Program-made: the position numbers and the translations under genes | Origin: Cypionkella sp. | GTDB taxonomy: Bacteria; Pseudomonadota; Alphaproteobacteria; Rhodobacterales; Rhodobacteraceae | NCBI GenBank assembly: GCA_023255415.1 | Contig: JALRIN010000048.1 | Location: 1-16,392 of the forward strand | DNA: 16,392 nucleotides | Direction of reading: 5' to 3' | Notes under the pieces: generated by a model | Database searches by the model: none | Told to the model about the DNA's origin: nothing | The model's input: only the letters and a program-made list of their open reading frames with translations | Shown here: in pieces, positions 7,640-16,392 of the stretch | How positions within the stretch are numbered: position 1 is the first letter of the stretch | How the letters are laid out: each line of letters opens with the position of its first letter

Positions 7640-7648
7640 TAAAAGCTC

Positions 7649-9004
7649 CTACTTCTCGCCGGTCATGTGGAAACGGGCGTCGACGGGTTTCATCATCAGG
7701 TTCAGCACAAAGCCAACTGCCAGCAGACCGGCCATGATATACATGGTCACGGTATAAGCATCGGCTTTGGCCACGCCGCTGTCGATCTGATACTGGCGAA
7801 TATAGTTCACCAGAACCGGACCCAGCACGCCAGCCACCGACCAAGCGGTCAGCAAACGGCCGTGGATTGCGCCAACATAGCGGGTGCCAAACACATCGCG
7901 CAGATAGGCTGGGATGGTCGAGAAACCGCCGCCGTACATCGATAAGATCACCGCGTAGAAGGCGACAAAGAAGAAGATGCTGCCGGTCTGACCCGACCAT
8001 GGCACGATCGCATAAAGCACGATACCCAGTGCAAAGAAGCACATGTAGGTGGCTTTACGGCCGATAAAGTCAGATGTGGAGGCCCAGAAGAAACGGCCAA
8101 GCATGTTAAAGATCGACAACAGGCCAACAAAGCCCGCGGCGGCTGCAGGGGTGATCCGGCCTGGGAACATCTCTTGGCTCATCGCCGAGGCTTGGCCAAG
8201 CACGCCGATACCCGCGGTCACGTTGAGGCAAAGCACGCCCCAAAGCAGCCAGAACTGCGGAGTTTTCATCGCATCGTCGATATGGACGTTCTGCGTGGTG
8301 ATCATGGCGTTTTGCACATCCGGCGGCGTCCAACCTTCAGGTTTCCAGCCCTCGGCAGGCACCCGCACCAATGTCGCGCCAATCATCATCACGATGAAAT
8401 AGACCACGCCCAGCACCATAAAGGTTTCTGCCACGCCGATATGGGTCTCGGTCGAGAAATGCTTCATCAGCATCACCGAAAGCGGCGAGGCCACAAATGC
8501 GCCGCCGCCAAAGCCCATGATCGCCATGCCGGTTGCCATGCCGGGACGGTCAGGGAACCAGGTGATCAGGGTTTTCACTGGCGAGATATAGCCAAGCCCC
8601 AGACCAATGCCGCCCAAGACGCCATAGCCCAGATAGACCAGCCACAGCTGGTGGGTCGAGATGCCAGCGGCGCCAACCAAAAAGCCGCCGCCAAAGCAGG
8701 CAGCCGCTGCGACCATCGCCTTGCGCGGGCCGACGCGATCAAGCCATGTGCCGCCAAAAGCAGCAGCCAGACCGAGAAAAACGATGGCAATCGAGAAAAT
8801 CCAGCCCAGAGATGTCAGTTTCCAATCGTCGGGGGCGGATTCTGTGATGCCGATCAGCTTCGACATCGGCAGGTTGAAAACGCTGAACGCGTAGGCTTGG
8901 CCGATGCACAGGTGAATGCACAAGGCGGCCGGTGGTACCATCCAACGGCTAAAGCCGGGGGGGGCGACGGTATTGGCTCTGTCGAGCCAGCTTGATGAAG
9001 ACAT
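7649..9004 (-). CDS. OFA-family major facilitator transporter
   Basis: Twelve-helix inner-membrane secondary transporter of the oxalate/formate antiporter (OFA) type, a bacterial relative of monocarboxylate carriers. The product is 451 residues. Family features are the first helix PPAALCIHLCIGQAYAFSVFN (21-41), the GGTWLDRVGPRKAM loop between helices 2 and 3, GLGYISPVKTLITWFPDRPGMATG, and the central PAEGWKPEGW linker. The start has GGGAGG five bases upstream. Substrate cannot be read from sequence; small mono- or dicarboxylates are plausible from the family. It is followed by the small membrane gene and preceded by a region rich in inverted repeats. No oxalate- or formate-metabolising enzyme lies nearby. 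Confidence 0.92.
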   Translation of the reverse strand: MSSSSWLDRANTVAPPGFSRWMVPPAALCIHLCIGQAYAFSVFNLPMSKLIGITESAPDDWKLTSLGWIFSIAIVFLGLAAAFGGTWLDRVGPRKAMVAAAACFGGGFLVGAAGISTHQLWLVYLGYGVLGGIGLGLGYISPVKTLITWFPDRPGMATGMAIMGFGGGAFVASPLSVMLMKHFSTETHIGVAETFMVLGVVYFIVMMIGATLVRVPAEGWKPEGWTPPDVQNAMITTQNVHIDDAMKTPQFWLLWGVLCLNVTAGIGVLGQASAMSQEMFPGRITPAAAAGFVGLLSIFNMLGRFFWASTSDFIGRKATYMCFFALGIVLYAIVPWSGQTGSIFFFVAFYAVILSMYGGGFSTIPAYLRDVFGTRYVGAIHGRLLTAWSVAGVLGPVLVNYIRQYQIDSGVAKADAYTVTMYIMAGLLAVGFVLNLMMKPVDARFHMTGEK

Positions 9005-9021
9005 TTAGACCTCCCTTATTT

Positions 9022-9036
9022 GCGACCTTTTGTCGC
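9022..9036. promoter_or_regulatory. Inverted repeat GCGAC-N5-GTCGC (operator candidate)
   Basis: Perfect 5-base arms GCGAC and GTCGC separated by CTTTT, just upstream of the transporter's Shine-Dalgarno. A related element, TGCGAC-N4-GTCG, lies at 9104-9117, with centres about 82-83 bases apart (close to eight helical turns). It could be a repressor site or an mRNA hairpin near the start codon. Confidence 0.4.
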
Positions 9037-9104
9037 GTTCGGGAAAGCTAAGCCTTTAAGCCAGATTGGCAAGAAAATATTACCACGAAAGCGATGTTCA
9101 ATAT

Positions 9105-9118
9105 GCGACTTTGGTCGT
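9105..9118. promoter_or_regulatory. Second GCGAC/GTCG inverted repeat (operator candidate)
   Basis: CGAC (9106-9109) and GTCG (9114-9117) flank TTTG; with the outer G and T the site reads GCGACTTTGGTCGT. It shares the TGCGAC half with the site at 9022-9036, so the two may bind the same regulator. The function is inferred only. Confidence 0.35.
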
Positions 9119-9120
9119 AG

Positions 9121-9159
9121 ATAGGCGCAATTCTACGGCCTATAGCCAAAGGTATAGGC
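9121..9159. repeat. Cluster of three TATAGGC-type half sites
   Basis: ATAGGC (9121-9126), GCCTATA (9138-9144) and TATAGGC (9153-9159) form nested inverted repeats. The last two make a perfect 7-base inverted repeat with an 8-base spacer, extendable to nine pairs with one bulged G. It may be an operator cluster or a structured RNA leader of the transporter transcript. Confidence 0.45.
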
Positions 9160-9173
9160 TGACGAGGTTGGGC

Positions 9174-9210
9174 AAAAAACAAGGCTCGAATTGCTTCGAG
9201 CCTTGTTTTT
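9174..9210. terminator. Strong hairpin terminator of acnA
   Basis: A perfect 16-base stem, AAAAACAAGGCTCGAA (9175-9190) with its complement at 9195-9210, closes on a TTGC tetraloop. Read leftwards it ends in a run of six T, giving a textbook intrinsic terminator 17 bases after the acnA stop. It also has a T run on the plus strand, so it could work both ways. Confidence 0.93.
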
Positions 9211-9226
9211 AAAAGAATTTTGCAGA

Positions 9227-11911
<2,685 letters not shown>

Positions 11912-12172
11912 AGAGGCCTCCTTCGGCGGGGGTGCTGTGGTGGTGATTGCCAAGCCTTTGCCGCAAAGACGCGTGCTTCGCAAGGGAATCATAGAGGTGT
12001 TGGGTGAATTGTATACAAAGGTATGCCGAAAATCCAGCCCTTGCAGTAAAGGTTGCGCAGAGTTCTGCAACATGGGAGTGAATAAACTGTAACCTTGGCT
12101 CGCAAAACCTTGATTGGTGCGGATGCGGGCGATGGCTGTAGAAGAAAGCATCGAGAAGGGGACGGATAGGGT
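11912..12172. promoter_or_regulatory. Divergent promoter region acnA / DUF1223 gene
   Basis: This 261-base region between two divergent genes must hold both promoters. The clear elements are the AAGGAGG site of acnA (11917-11923), the palindrome at 12009-12018, and TTGCAG/CTGCAA (12041-12046 and 12065-12070), a 6-base inverted repeat. On the minus strand TACAAT inside the palindrome resembles a -10 box, but its -35 partner is poor. No convincing promoter is seen for the plus-strand gene. Confidence 0.5.
12009..12018. promoter_or_regulatory. TTGTATACAA palindrome (possible GntR/FadR-type operator)
   Basis: Perfect 10-base palindrome about 98 bases upstream of the acnA start codon. It fits the general TNGT-(N)-ACNA style of FadR-subgroup GntR operators and overlaps the only -10-like hexamer (TACAAT, minus strand), so a bound protein would block polymerase. 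Regulator identity is not known from this window. Confidence 0.45.
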
Positions 12173-12874
12173 ATGAAAGCGCACATCGTCTGCGGTGCTA
12201 TGGGGATTTGGATGGCGGCTTCTGGTGCGGTCTTGGCCGAGTCGCAGCAAGGGGTCTTGGTCGAGCTTTACACCTCGCAGGGCTGCTCATCTTGTCCGCC
12301 TGCCGATGATTTGCTGGGGCAATTGGTCGAGATGCCCGGGGTGATCGGGCTGGCGCTGCATGTGGATTATTGGGATTATATCGGCTGGAAAGACACCTTT
12401 GGCCAAGAGAAATTCTCGGCCCGCCAGCGCGGCTATGCGCATGCGGCTGGCGACAAGATGATTTACACGCCGCAAATGATCATCGACGGCGGCGCGCGGA
12501 TGGTGGGCAATGACCCGCAACCGGTGGTGCAGGCGATAAAATCGGCGGCCGCGGTGCCGCAGACCATCACGTTGACGCTGGCGCGCGAGGCGGGGCAGCT
12601 GCATATCGACGGCAAAACCCAGCAGCCTTTGCCTGCGGGCACCACTGTGCAGCTGGTGCATTATCTTGAAACCAGAAATGTCGAGATCGAGCGCGGCGAA
12701 AACGCAGGGCTTACCATGGATTACCGCAATGTGGTGACCTCGTGGCAGAGCTTGGGCGAATGGACGGGGCTGCAACCCTTGCAAATGGTGGCCGATGCGG
12801 GCGAGGGGCCCGTGGTGGTGCTGATCCAAGCCGCAGGCCCCCGCGCGGTGCTGGCGGCGGCGCAGTTGAAATAA
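12173..12874 (+). CDS. DUF1223 secreted thioredoxin-like protein
   Basis: Member of the DUF1223 family, exported proteins with a thioredoxin-like fold and no settled function. The product is 233 residues. A signal peptide (about 1-22, ending AVLA) is followed by LVELYTSQGCSSCPPADD with a CXXC pair (C38, C41). The family block HVDYWDYIGWKD (63-74) and a YTPQ segment (98-101), the equivalent of the cis-proline loop, are present. The C-terminal half is a beta-rich extension. ATG 12173 follows purine-rich GAAGGGGACGGATAGG. The stop abuts the stop of the convergent acyltransferase gene. A periplasmic redox role is inferred from the fold and CXXC. Confidence 0.9.
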   Translation: MKAHIVCGAMGIWMAASGAVLAESQQGVLVELYTSQGCSSCPPADDLLGQLVEMPGVIGLALHVDYWDYIGWKDTFGQEKFSARQRGYAHAAGDKMIYTPQMIIDGGARMVGNDPQPVVQAIKSAAAVPQTITLTLAREAGQLHIDGKTQQPLPAGTTVQLVHYLETRNVEIERGENAGLTMDYRNVVTSWQSLGEWTGLQPLQMVADAGEGPVVVLIQAAGPRAVLAAAQLK

Positions 12875-13735
12875 CTAGGCCCAGCGGCGGTGTACCCAGA
12901 ACCATTGTTCGGGATGCGCCCGCACCCGCGCCTCCAGGCTTTGCGACAGGGCCGTTGTCATCTCAAGCGCTGAAGCCTTGGCGATGGGGGCCTCCATCTC
13001 GACCACAAAGCTGAGGCCGTCGGGCTGACGGGTTGCATAAAACGGGATCAGATCGGCGTTATAGCGCAGCGCCAATTCCGCCGCCGAAAGCGCGGTTTTG
13101 GCGGGATGGCCCAGAAAATCAATGTCTTCGCCCGCCGCGCGCTGATCAAACAGCAAAACCAGCAGGCCGCCTGCCTTCAGGTGTTTGACAAAGCCCGCCG
13201 TGCCCGCGCGCCCCTGGGGGAAAACCGGGCCGCCAAAAGCTTCCATCGTGCGAATGTAATGGGCGTTGAAATAGGGGTTGGTCATTGGGCGGTAAAGCCC
13301 GCCCACAGTAAAGCCACGCGCGACAAGGCAGGCGCGCGCGGCCTCGTAATTGCCAAAATGACCCGAGACCAGAATGACCGGGCGGCCTGCTGCATTTGCG
13401 GCATCAAGGGCGGCCAGACCGGGGCCTGTGGGGGTCACGCGGGCTTGGCGGGCGGTGAAGGCCTTGGAATAATTTTCGATCAGCGTGCGACCCGCATTAT
13501 CCAGCGACTGCGCCGCGATTTGCGAGCGTTTTTCCAGCGGCATATCGGGCCAGATCAGCGCCAGATTTTCACAAGCGCGTTTGCTATAGCCCGCATAGGG
13601 CCCGACAAGGCGGCGCAAAAACCAGCCCATCAGCGGCACACGCAGCCGGTAGGGAAGTGCCAAAGAGACCCCGATCAAGCCGCGCGCCACCAGATTTTGC
13701 GCGAAGGCCAAGCGTTGAAAAGGCGGTTTGCTCAT
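12875..13735 (-). CDS. LpxL/HtrB-type lipid A or lysophospholipid acyltransferase
   Basis: Inner-membrane-associated acyltransferase of the LpxL/LpxM family, which adds secondary acyl chains to lipid A; related members act on other lipids. The product is 286 residues, near the usual 290-310. The catalytic HX4E motif is present (H126, E131 in GHFGNYE), with LYRPMTNPYFN (147-157) and LLFDQRAAGEDIDFLG downstream, and the C-terminus ends FWVHRRWA as in family members. A hydrophobic N-terminal segment (about 17-42) fits membrane association. The Shine-Dalgarno is weak. It lies 50 bases downstream of the fliG-like gene on the same strand, probably the last gene of that unit. The exact substrate cannot be assigned. 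Confidence 0.88.
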   Translation of the reverse strand: MSKPPFQRLAFAQNLVARGLIGVSLALPYRLRVPLMGWFLRRLVGPYAGYSKRACENLALIWPDMPLEKRSQIAAQSLDNAGRTLIENYSKAFTARQARVTPTGPGLAALDAANAAGRPVILVSGHFGNYEAARACLVARGFTVGGLYRPMTNPYFNAHYIRTMEAFGGPVFPQGRAGTAGFVKHLKAGGLLVLLFDQRAAGEDIDFLGHPAKTALSAAELALRYNADLIPFYATRQPDGLSFVVEMEAPIAKASALEMTTALSQSLEARVRAHPEQWFWVHRRWA

Positions 13736-13785
13736 GACGATCCAAGCTGCTGCATGGCGCCAGACATAGGGCTAAGGCGGTCAGA

Positions 13786-14868
13786 TCACAAGCTTGTCTC
13801 GTCATCCTCTTGGATTAAAACAATCTCTCCGCTGGCTTCCAGATCACGGATCGCGGTGACAACGGCGTTATGAGCGTCTTCGCCCAGTTTGTCTTTAACC
13901 GTGCCAAGGGCATTGATTTCTTCGCGCAGGCCCTGCGCCATGCGCTGGGACATATTGGCAAGGATGAAATCCGCAGCCGCTTCGAGTTCGGGCTTGCCTG
14001 CGCAGGCACCCAAGGCTGCCACCAACATGGCCTGATCCACCGAGCGGATCAATTTTGGCACATCGCGGCCTGCAAGGCGTTTGGGGATATGCACAAAGGT
14101 GAAAATTGCCTTGCGCACGGCTTGGGCAAAATCGATGTCCACCTCATCCAGCCCGCGCAGCACGTCTTCGCGGGTCAAGCTGGGCGAGATGTTCAGGATG
14201 GCGCCGACACGTTGCACCGGATCGGTGTCAAAGGCGCGCGGGGGGATCGCGTCAAGTTGGCTGGCCAAGGCGATACCGATGCGTTTGACAGTAGCAGGTT
14301 CAATATTGCCGGTTTGGCTGACTGCATAGGCCACGCGGCGGGCGCGGTCGCCGGGCAGTTTTCCCAGCAATTCCGCAGATTTGGCAACTGGCAGCATCGA
14401 AAGCATCACCGCGGCCACTTCGATGCTTTCTTCCGAGAGCACCGGAAGCAACACCTCGTTCGGCAAAGCCGTCAGCCGCGCCCAAGGATCGCCACCGCTG
14501 GAGCTGCCGATCATGCGGCGCAAGCGCGAGGCGGCGTTGGCCGAGATATGACCATCCATCACCGCAAGTGCGGCCTCGATCCCGCCGGGGAAGGATAGGC
14601 CGACCTCTTCCAACTGACCGATGAATTCTTCCAGAACGGCAGCAAGGGTCTGCCGGTCAACCGAGCGCATTTGCGACATCTTTTGCGTCAGCGCCGATTG
14701 TAGATGATCGGGCAACTGGCTGATCGGCACCGGCGAGCCTTCTGCCAGCAAGAACCGCACAATGATAGCAGCCTTTTCCGGCTGCGTCAGGCCACGCTTG
14801 CCCGACTTTGCAGCCCCCGTGCGCCGCACAGGGTCAATGCGTGCCAATGCACTGAACTCACCCGCCAT
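13786..14868 (-). CDS. Divergent FliG-like motor switch protein
   Basis: FliG homologue of 360 residues; canonical FliG is about 330-340 and forms the rotor ring that couples stator force to flagellar rotation. The N-domain begins at LTQPEKAAIIVRFL (27-40) and the C-domain shows NMSQR (305-309) and LEASGEIVL near the end. Aligned to E. coli, torque residues R281, D288, D289 and R297 correspond to R309, E316, E317 and K325, so charge is kept, but K264 is replaced by glycine (about G287). The middle-domain EHPQ motif, which contacts FliM, reads ESIE (147-150). No other flagellar gene is nearby. It is either an extra, specialised FliG or a diverged one with another role. The start is the first available ATG; AAAGGA lies somewhat far upstream. 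Confidence 0.85.
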   Translation of the reverse strand: MAGEFSALARIDPVRRTGAAKSGKRGLTQPEKAAIIVRFLLAEGSPVPISQLPDHLQSALTQKMSQMRSVDRQTLAAVLEEFIGQLEEVGLSFPGGIEAALAVMDGHISANAASRLRRMIGSSSGGDPWARLTALPNEVLLPVLSEESIEVAAVMLSMLPVAKSAELLGKLPGDRARRVAYAVSQTGNIEPATVKRIGIALASQLDAIPPRAFDTDPVQRVGAILNISPSLTREDVLRGLDEVDIDFAQAVRKAIFTFVHIPKRLAGRDVPKLIRSVDQAMLVAALGACAGKPELEAAADFILANMSQRMAQGLREEINALGTVKDKLGEDAHNAVVTAIRDLEASGEIVLIQEDDETSL

Positions 14869-14928
14869 AGTTGTCCCGAATCCTTTCTGGTCTCGGGGCT
14901 ACTATGGCAGGCGCAGGTTAACTTAGGC

Positions 14929-16233
14929 TTACGCGCCAAAGACCCGGGCGAAAATCGTATCGACGTGTTTGGTGTGATACCCAAGGTCGAATTTCTCTTC
15001 GATCTGGGCGGGGGTCAGGGCTGCGGTGACTTCAGCATCGGCCAAAAGCTCGGTCTTGAAATCGGCGCCCTTTTCCCAAACCTTCATCGCATTGCGCTGC
15101 ACCAGACGGTAGCTGTCTTCGCGCGACACACCCGCTTGGGTCAGCGCCAAAAGCACACGCTGCGACATCACAAGGCCACGGAATTTATTCATATTGGCCA
15201 GCATGTTGTCAGGATAGATCACCAGCTTTTCTACCAGACCGGCAAGGCGGTGCAGGGCGAAATCAAGCGTGATGGTGGTGTCTGGACCAATGGCGCGTTC
15301 GACCGAGGAATGGCTGATATCGCGTTCATGCCACAGGGCGACATTCTCTAGCGCCGGGATCACTGACATCCGCACCAGACGCGCAAGGCCGGTGAGGTTT
15401 TCGCTGAGCACCGGATTGCGCTTATGCGGCATCGCCGAAGAGCCCTTTTGGCCGGGCGAGAAAAACTCTTCGGCTTCAAGCACTTCGGTGCGCTGCATGT
15501 GGCGAATTTCGATGGCGATATTTTCAATGCTGGAGGCAATCACGCCAAGGGTGGCAAAATACATCGCATGGCGGTCACGCGGGATGACCTGGGTCGAGAT
15601 CGGCTCGGGCGTCAGGCCCAGCATTTTGCAGACATGCTCTTCCACCGAAGGGTCGATATTGGCAAAGGTGCCCACTGCGCCCGAAATCGCCCCCGTGGCG
15701 ATTTCATCGCGTGCCCGCGCCAGACGCGCGCGGCCGCGGTGCATTTCGGCGTAAAAACGCGCGAAGGTCAGGCCCATGGTGGTGGGTTCGGCATGGATGC
15801 CATGGCTGCGGCCGATGCGGACGGTGTCTTTATGTTCAATCGCGCGGGCCTTGAGCGCGGCCAAAACCCGGTCCATGCCGGCAAGCAACAGATCGGTCGC
15901 GCGCACAAGTTGCACATTCAGCGTTGTGTCAAGCACATCAGAAGAGGTCATGCCCTGATGCACAAAGCGCGCATCATCCGCACCGATATGTTCGGCCAGA
16001 TGGGTCAAAAAGGCGATCACGTCATGTTTGGTCACGGCCTCGATCTCGTCGATGCGCGCGACATCAAAGCTGACGTCTTTGGCGCGCCAGACCGCTTCGG
16101 CATTGGCTTTTGGGATCACCCCGATGGCGGCTTGTGCGTCGCAGGCATGGGCCTCGATCTCGTACCAGATGCGGAATTTTGTCTCGGGGGACCAGAGGGC
16201 AACCATTTCGGGGCGAGAATAGCGTGGGATCAT
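14929..16233 (-). CDS. purB: Adenylosuccinate lyase
   Basis: Cytosolic purine enzyme acting twice: it cleaves SAICAR to AICAR and adenylosuccinate to AMP, releasing fumarate each time. The product is 434 residues, the bacterial norm. It contains TSSDVLDT (96-103), GRSHGIHAEPTT with the catalytic histidine H144, and the superfamily signature GSSAMPHKRNP (264-274) with the catalytic serine loop. ATG 16233 gives the standard MIPRYSRPEM; an in-frame ATG at 16266 would add 11 non-conserved residues and lacks support, while GAAAGGCC precedes 16233. The fliG-like gene starts 60 bases downstream with no terminator between, so co-transcription is possible. Confidence 0.96.
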   Translation of the reverse strand: MIPRYSRPEMVALWSPETKFRIWYEIEAHACDAQAAIGVIPKANAEAVWRAKDVSFDVARIDEIEAVTKHDVIAFLTHLAEHIGADDARFVHQGMTSSDVLDTTLNVQLVRATDLLLAGMDRVLAALKARAIEHKDTVRIGRSHGIHAEPTTMGLTFARFYAEMHRGRARLARARDEIATGAISGAVGTFANIDPSVEEHVCKMLGLTPEPISTQVIPRDRHAMYFATLGVIASSIENIAIEIRHMQRTEVLEAEEFFSPGQKGSSAMPHKRNPVLSENLTGLARLVRMSVIPALENVALWHERDISHSSVERAIGPDTTITLDFALHRLAGLVEKLVIYPDNMLANMNKFRGLVMSQRVLLALTQAGVSREDSYRLVQRNAMKVWEKGADFKTELLADAEVTAALTPAQIEEKFDLGYHTKHVDTIFARVFGA

Positions 16234-16392
16234 CGGCGAGGCCTTTCGATGCGGGGACGGGGGCATAGGGCGATTAAGGCCTTGCCTTAGCCTGTGAGGG
16301 CTGTGGGTGCAAGGGAGGGGGATAGCGCGGTGGCGGTGGGGCGCGGGGAGGCCGGCCGGGGCGCTGCCCCGGACCCCGGGATATTTAGAGAC
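16234..16392. other. Gene-free right end upstream of purB
   Basis: These 159 bases contain no convincing gene. The part next to purB should carry its promoter, but no clear boxes are seen. It is G-rich on the plus strand and ends in the repeat at 16351-16392. Confidence 0.5.
16351..16392. repeat. Rhodobacterales-type GC-rich hairpin repeat, cut by window edge
   Basis: CCGGGGC (16356-16362) and GCCCCGG (16366-16372) form a 7-base stem with a GCT triloop, followed by ACCCCGGGATATTT and GAGAC. From memory, near-identical strings (a G-rich/C-rich hairpin followed by CCCGGGATATTT) are dispersed between genes in many Rhodobacteraceae genomes. It may act as a terminator-like or nucleoid/repeat element; its role is not established. 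The element probably continues beyond the window. Confidence 0.6.

Larger units (their letters stand above)
9005..9173 (-). promoter_or_regulatory. Control region of the OFA transporter
   Basis: This non-coding stretch upstream of the transporter holds several inverted repeats described separately (9022-9036, 9105-9118, 9121-9159). It is more AT-rich than its surroundings, notably at 9071-9105. I could not identify a -35/-10 pair with good spacing, so the exact promoter is open. It is insulated from acnA by the hairpin terminator at 9174-9210. Confidence 0.55.

Noticed and set aside
8174..8995. Open frame of 273 codons on the plus strand inside the transporter gene
   Set aside because: Antisense shadow with His/Arg/Gln-rich, domain-free product; the minus strand encodes a coherent twelve-helix transporter.
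11912..12250. 113-residue N-terminal extension of aconitase
   Set aside because: Extension is not aconitase-like, runs through the promoter region into the DUF1223 gene, and AAGGAGG marks the ATG at 11911.
16234..16266. Upstream ATG for purB adding 11 residues
   Set aside because: The added residues are not family-like, whereas MIPRYSRPEM at 16233 is the standard start.
15424..16290. Open frame of 288 codons on the plus strand
   Set aside because: Antisense to purB, whose catalytic motifs are intact on the minus strand.

Overview
The window comes from the chromosome of an alphaproteobacterium, most likely a member of the Rhodobacteraceae. The evidence is the high-GC codon use, protein sequences that read like Rhodobacterales orthologues, a secDF / Mth938-like / ccmABCDG order that recalls the helABCDX region of Rhodobacter capsulatus, and a GC-rich intergenic repeat at the right edge of a type common in that family. 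No phage, transposon, CRISPR or tRNA/rRNA signals were seen. Most of the window is core housekeeping DNA.

Left part (1-7500): the 5' part of serS runs leftwards off the edge. Divergent from it is a ten-gene rightward cluster: yajC, secD, secF, an Mth938-like gene, ccmA, ccmB, ccmC, ccmD, ccmG and a 127-residue exported protein with four cysteines. Several junctions are ATGA-type or short overlaps, and a strong bidirectional hairpin terminator closes the cluster. It combines the Sec translocon accessory complex (YajC-SecD-SecF) with the haem-handling half of System I cytochrome c maturation (CcmABCD plus the thioredoxin-like CcmG). CcmE, CcmF and CcmH are not in the window.

Middle part (7520-12172): on the minus strand lie aconitase (acnA), a 16-bp-stem terminator, a 220-base control region rich in inverted repeats, an OFA-type major facilitator transporter, and directly behind it a 39-codon single-helix membrane protein resembling the annotated 'MFS transporter small subunit' partners of OFA transporters. 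The gap upstream of acnA is shared with the divergent DUF1223 gene and holds a perfect TTGTATACAA palindrome.

Right part (12173-16392): a secreted thioredoxin-like DUF1223 protein faces, with abutting stop codons, a leftward group purB - fliG-like - LpxL-type acyltransferase. The FliG-like protein keeps the overall FliG domain order but has lost the EHPQ motif and one of the torque-helix charges. The last 159 bases hold no gene and end in a hairpin-forming repeat cut by the window edge.

The items most worth a second look are the transporter plus its tiny partner and its operator-like upstream repeats, the divergent FliG beside purB, and the unnamed cysteine-rich exported protein coupled to ccmG. 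I see no clear candidate for a wholly new defence or mobile system.
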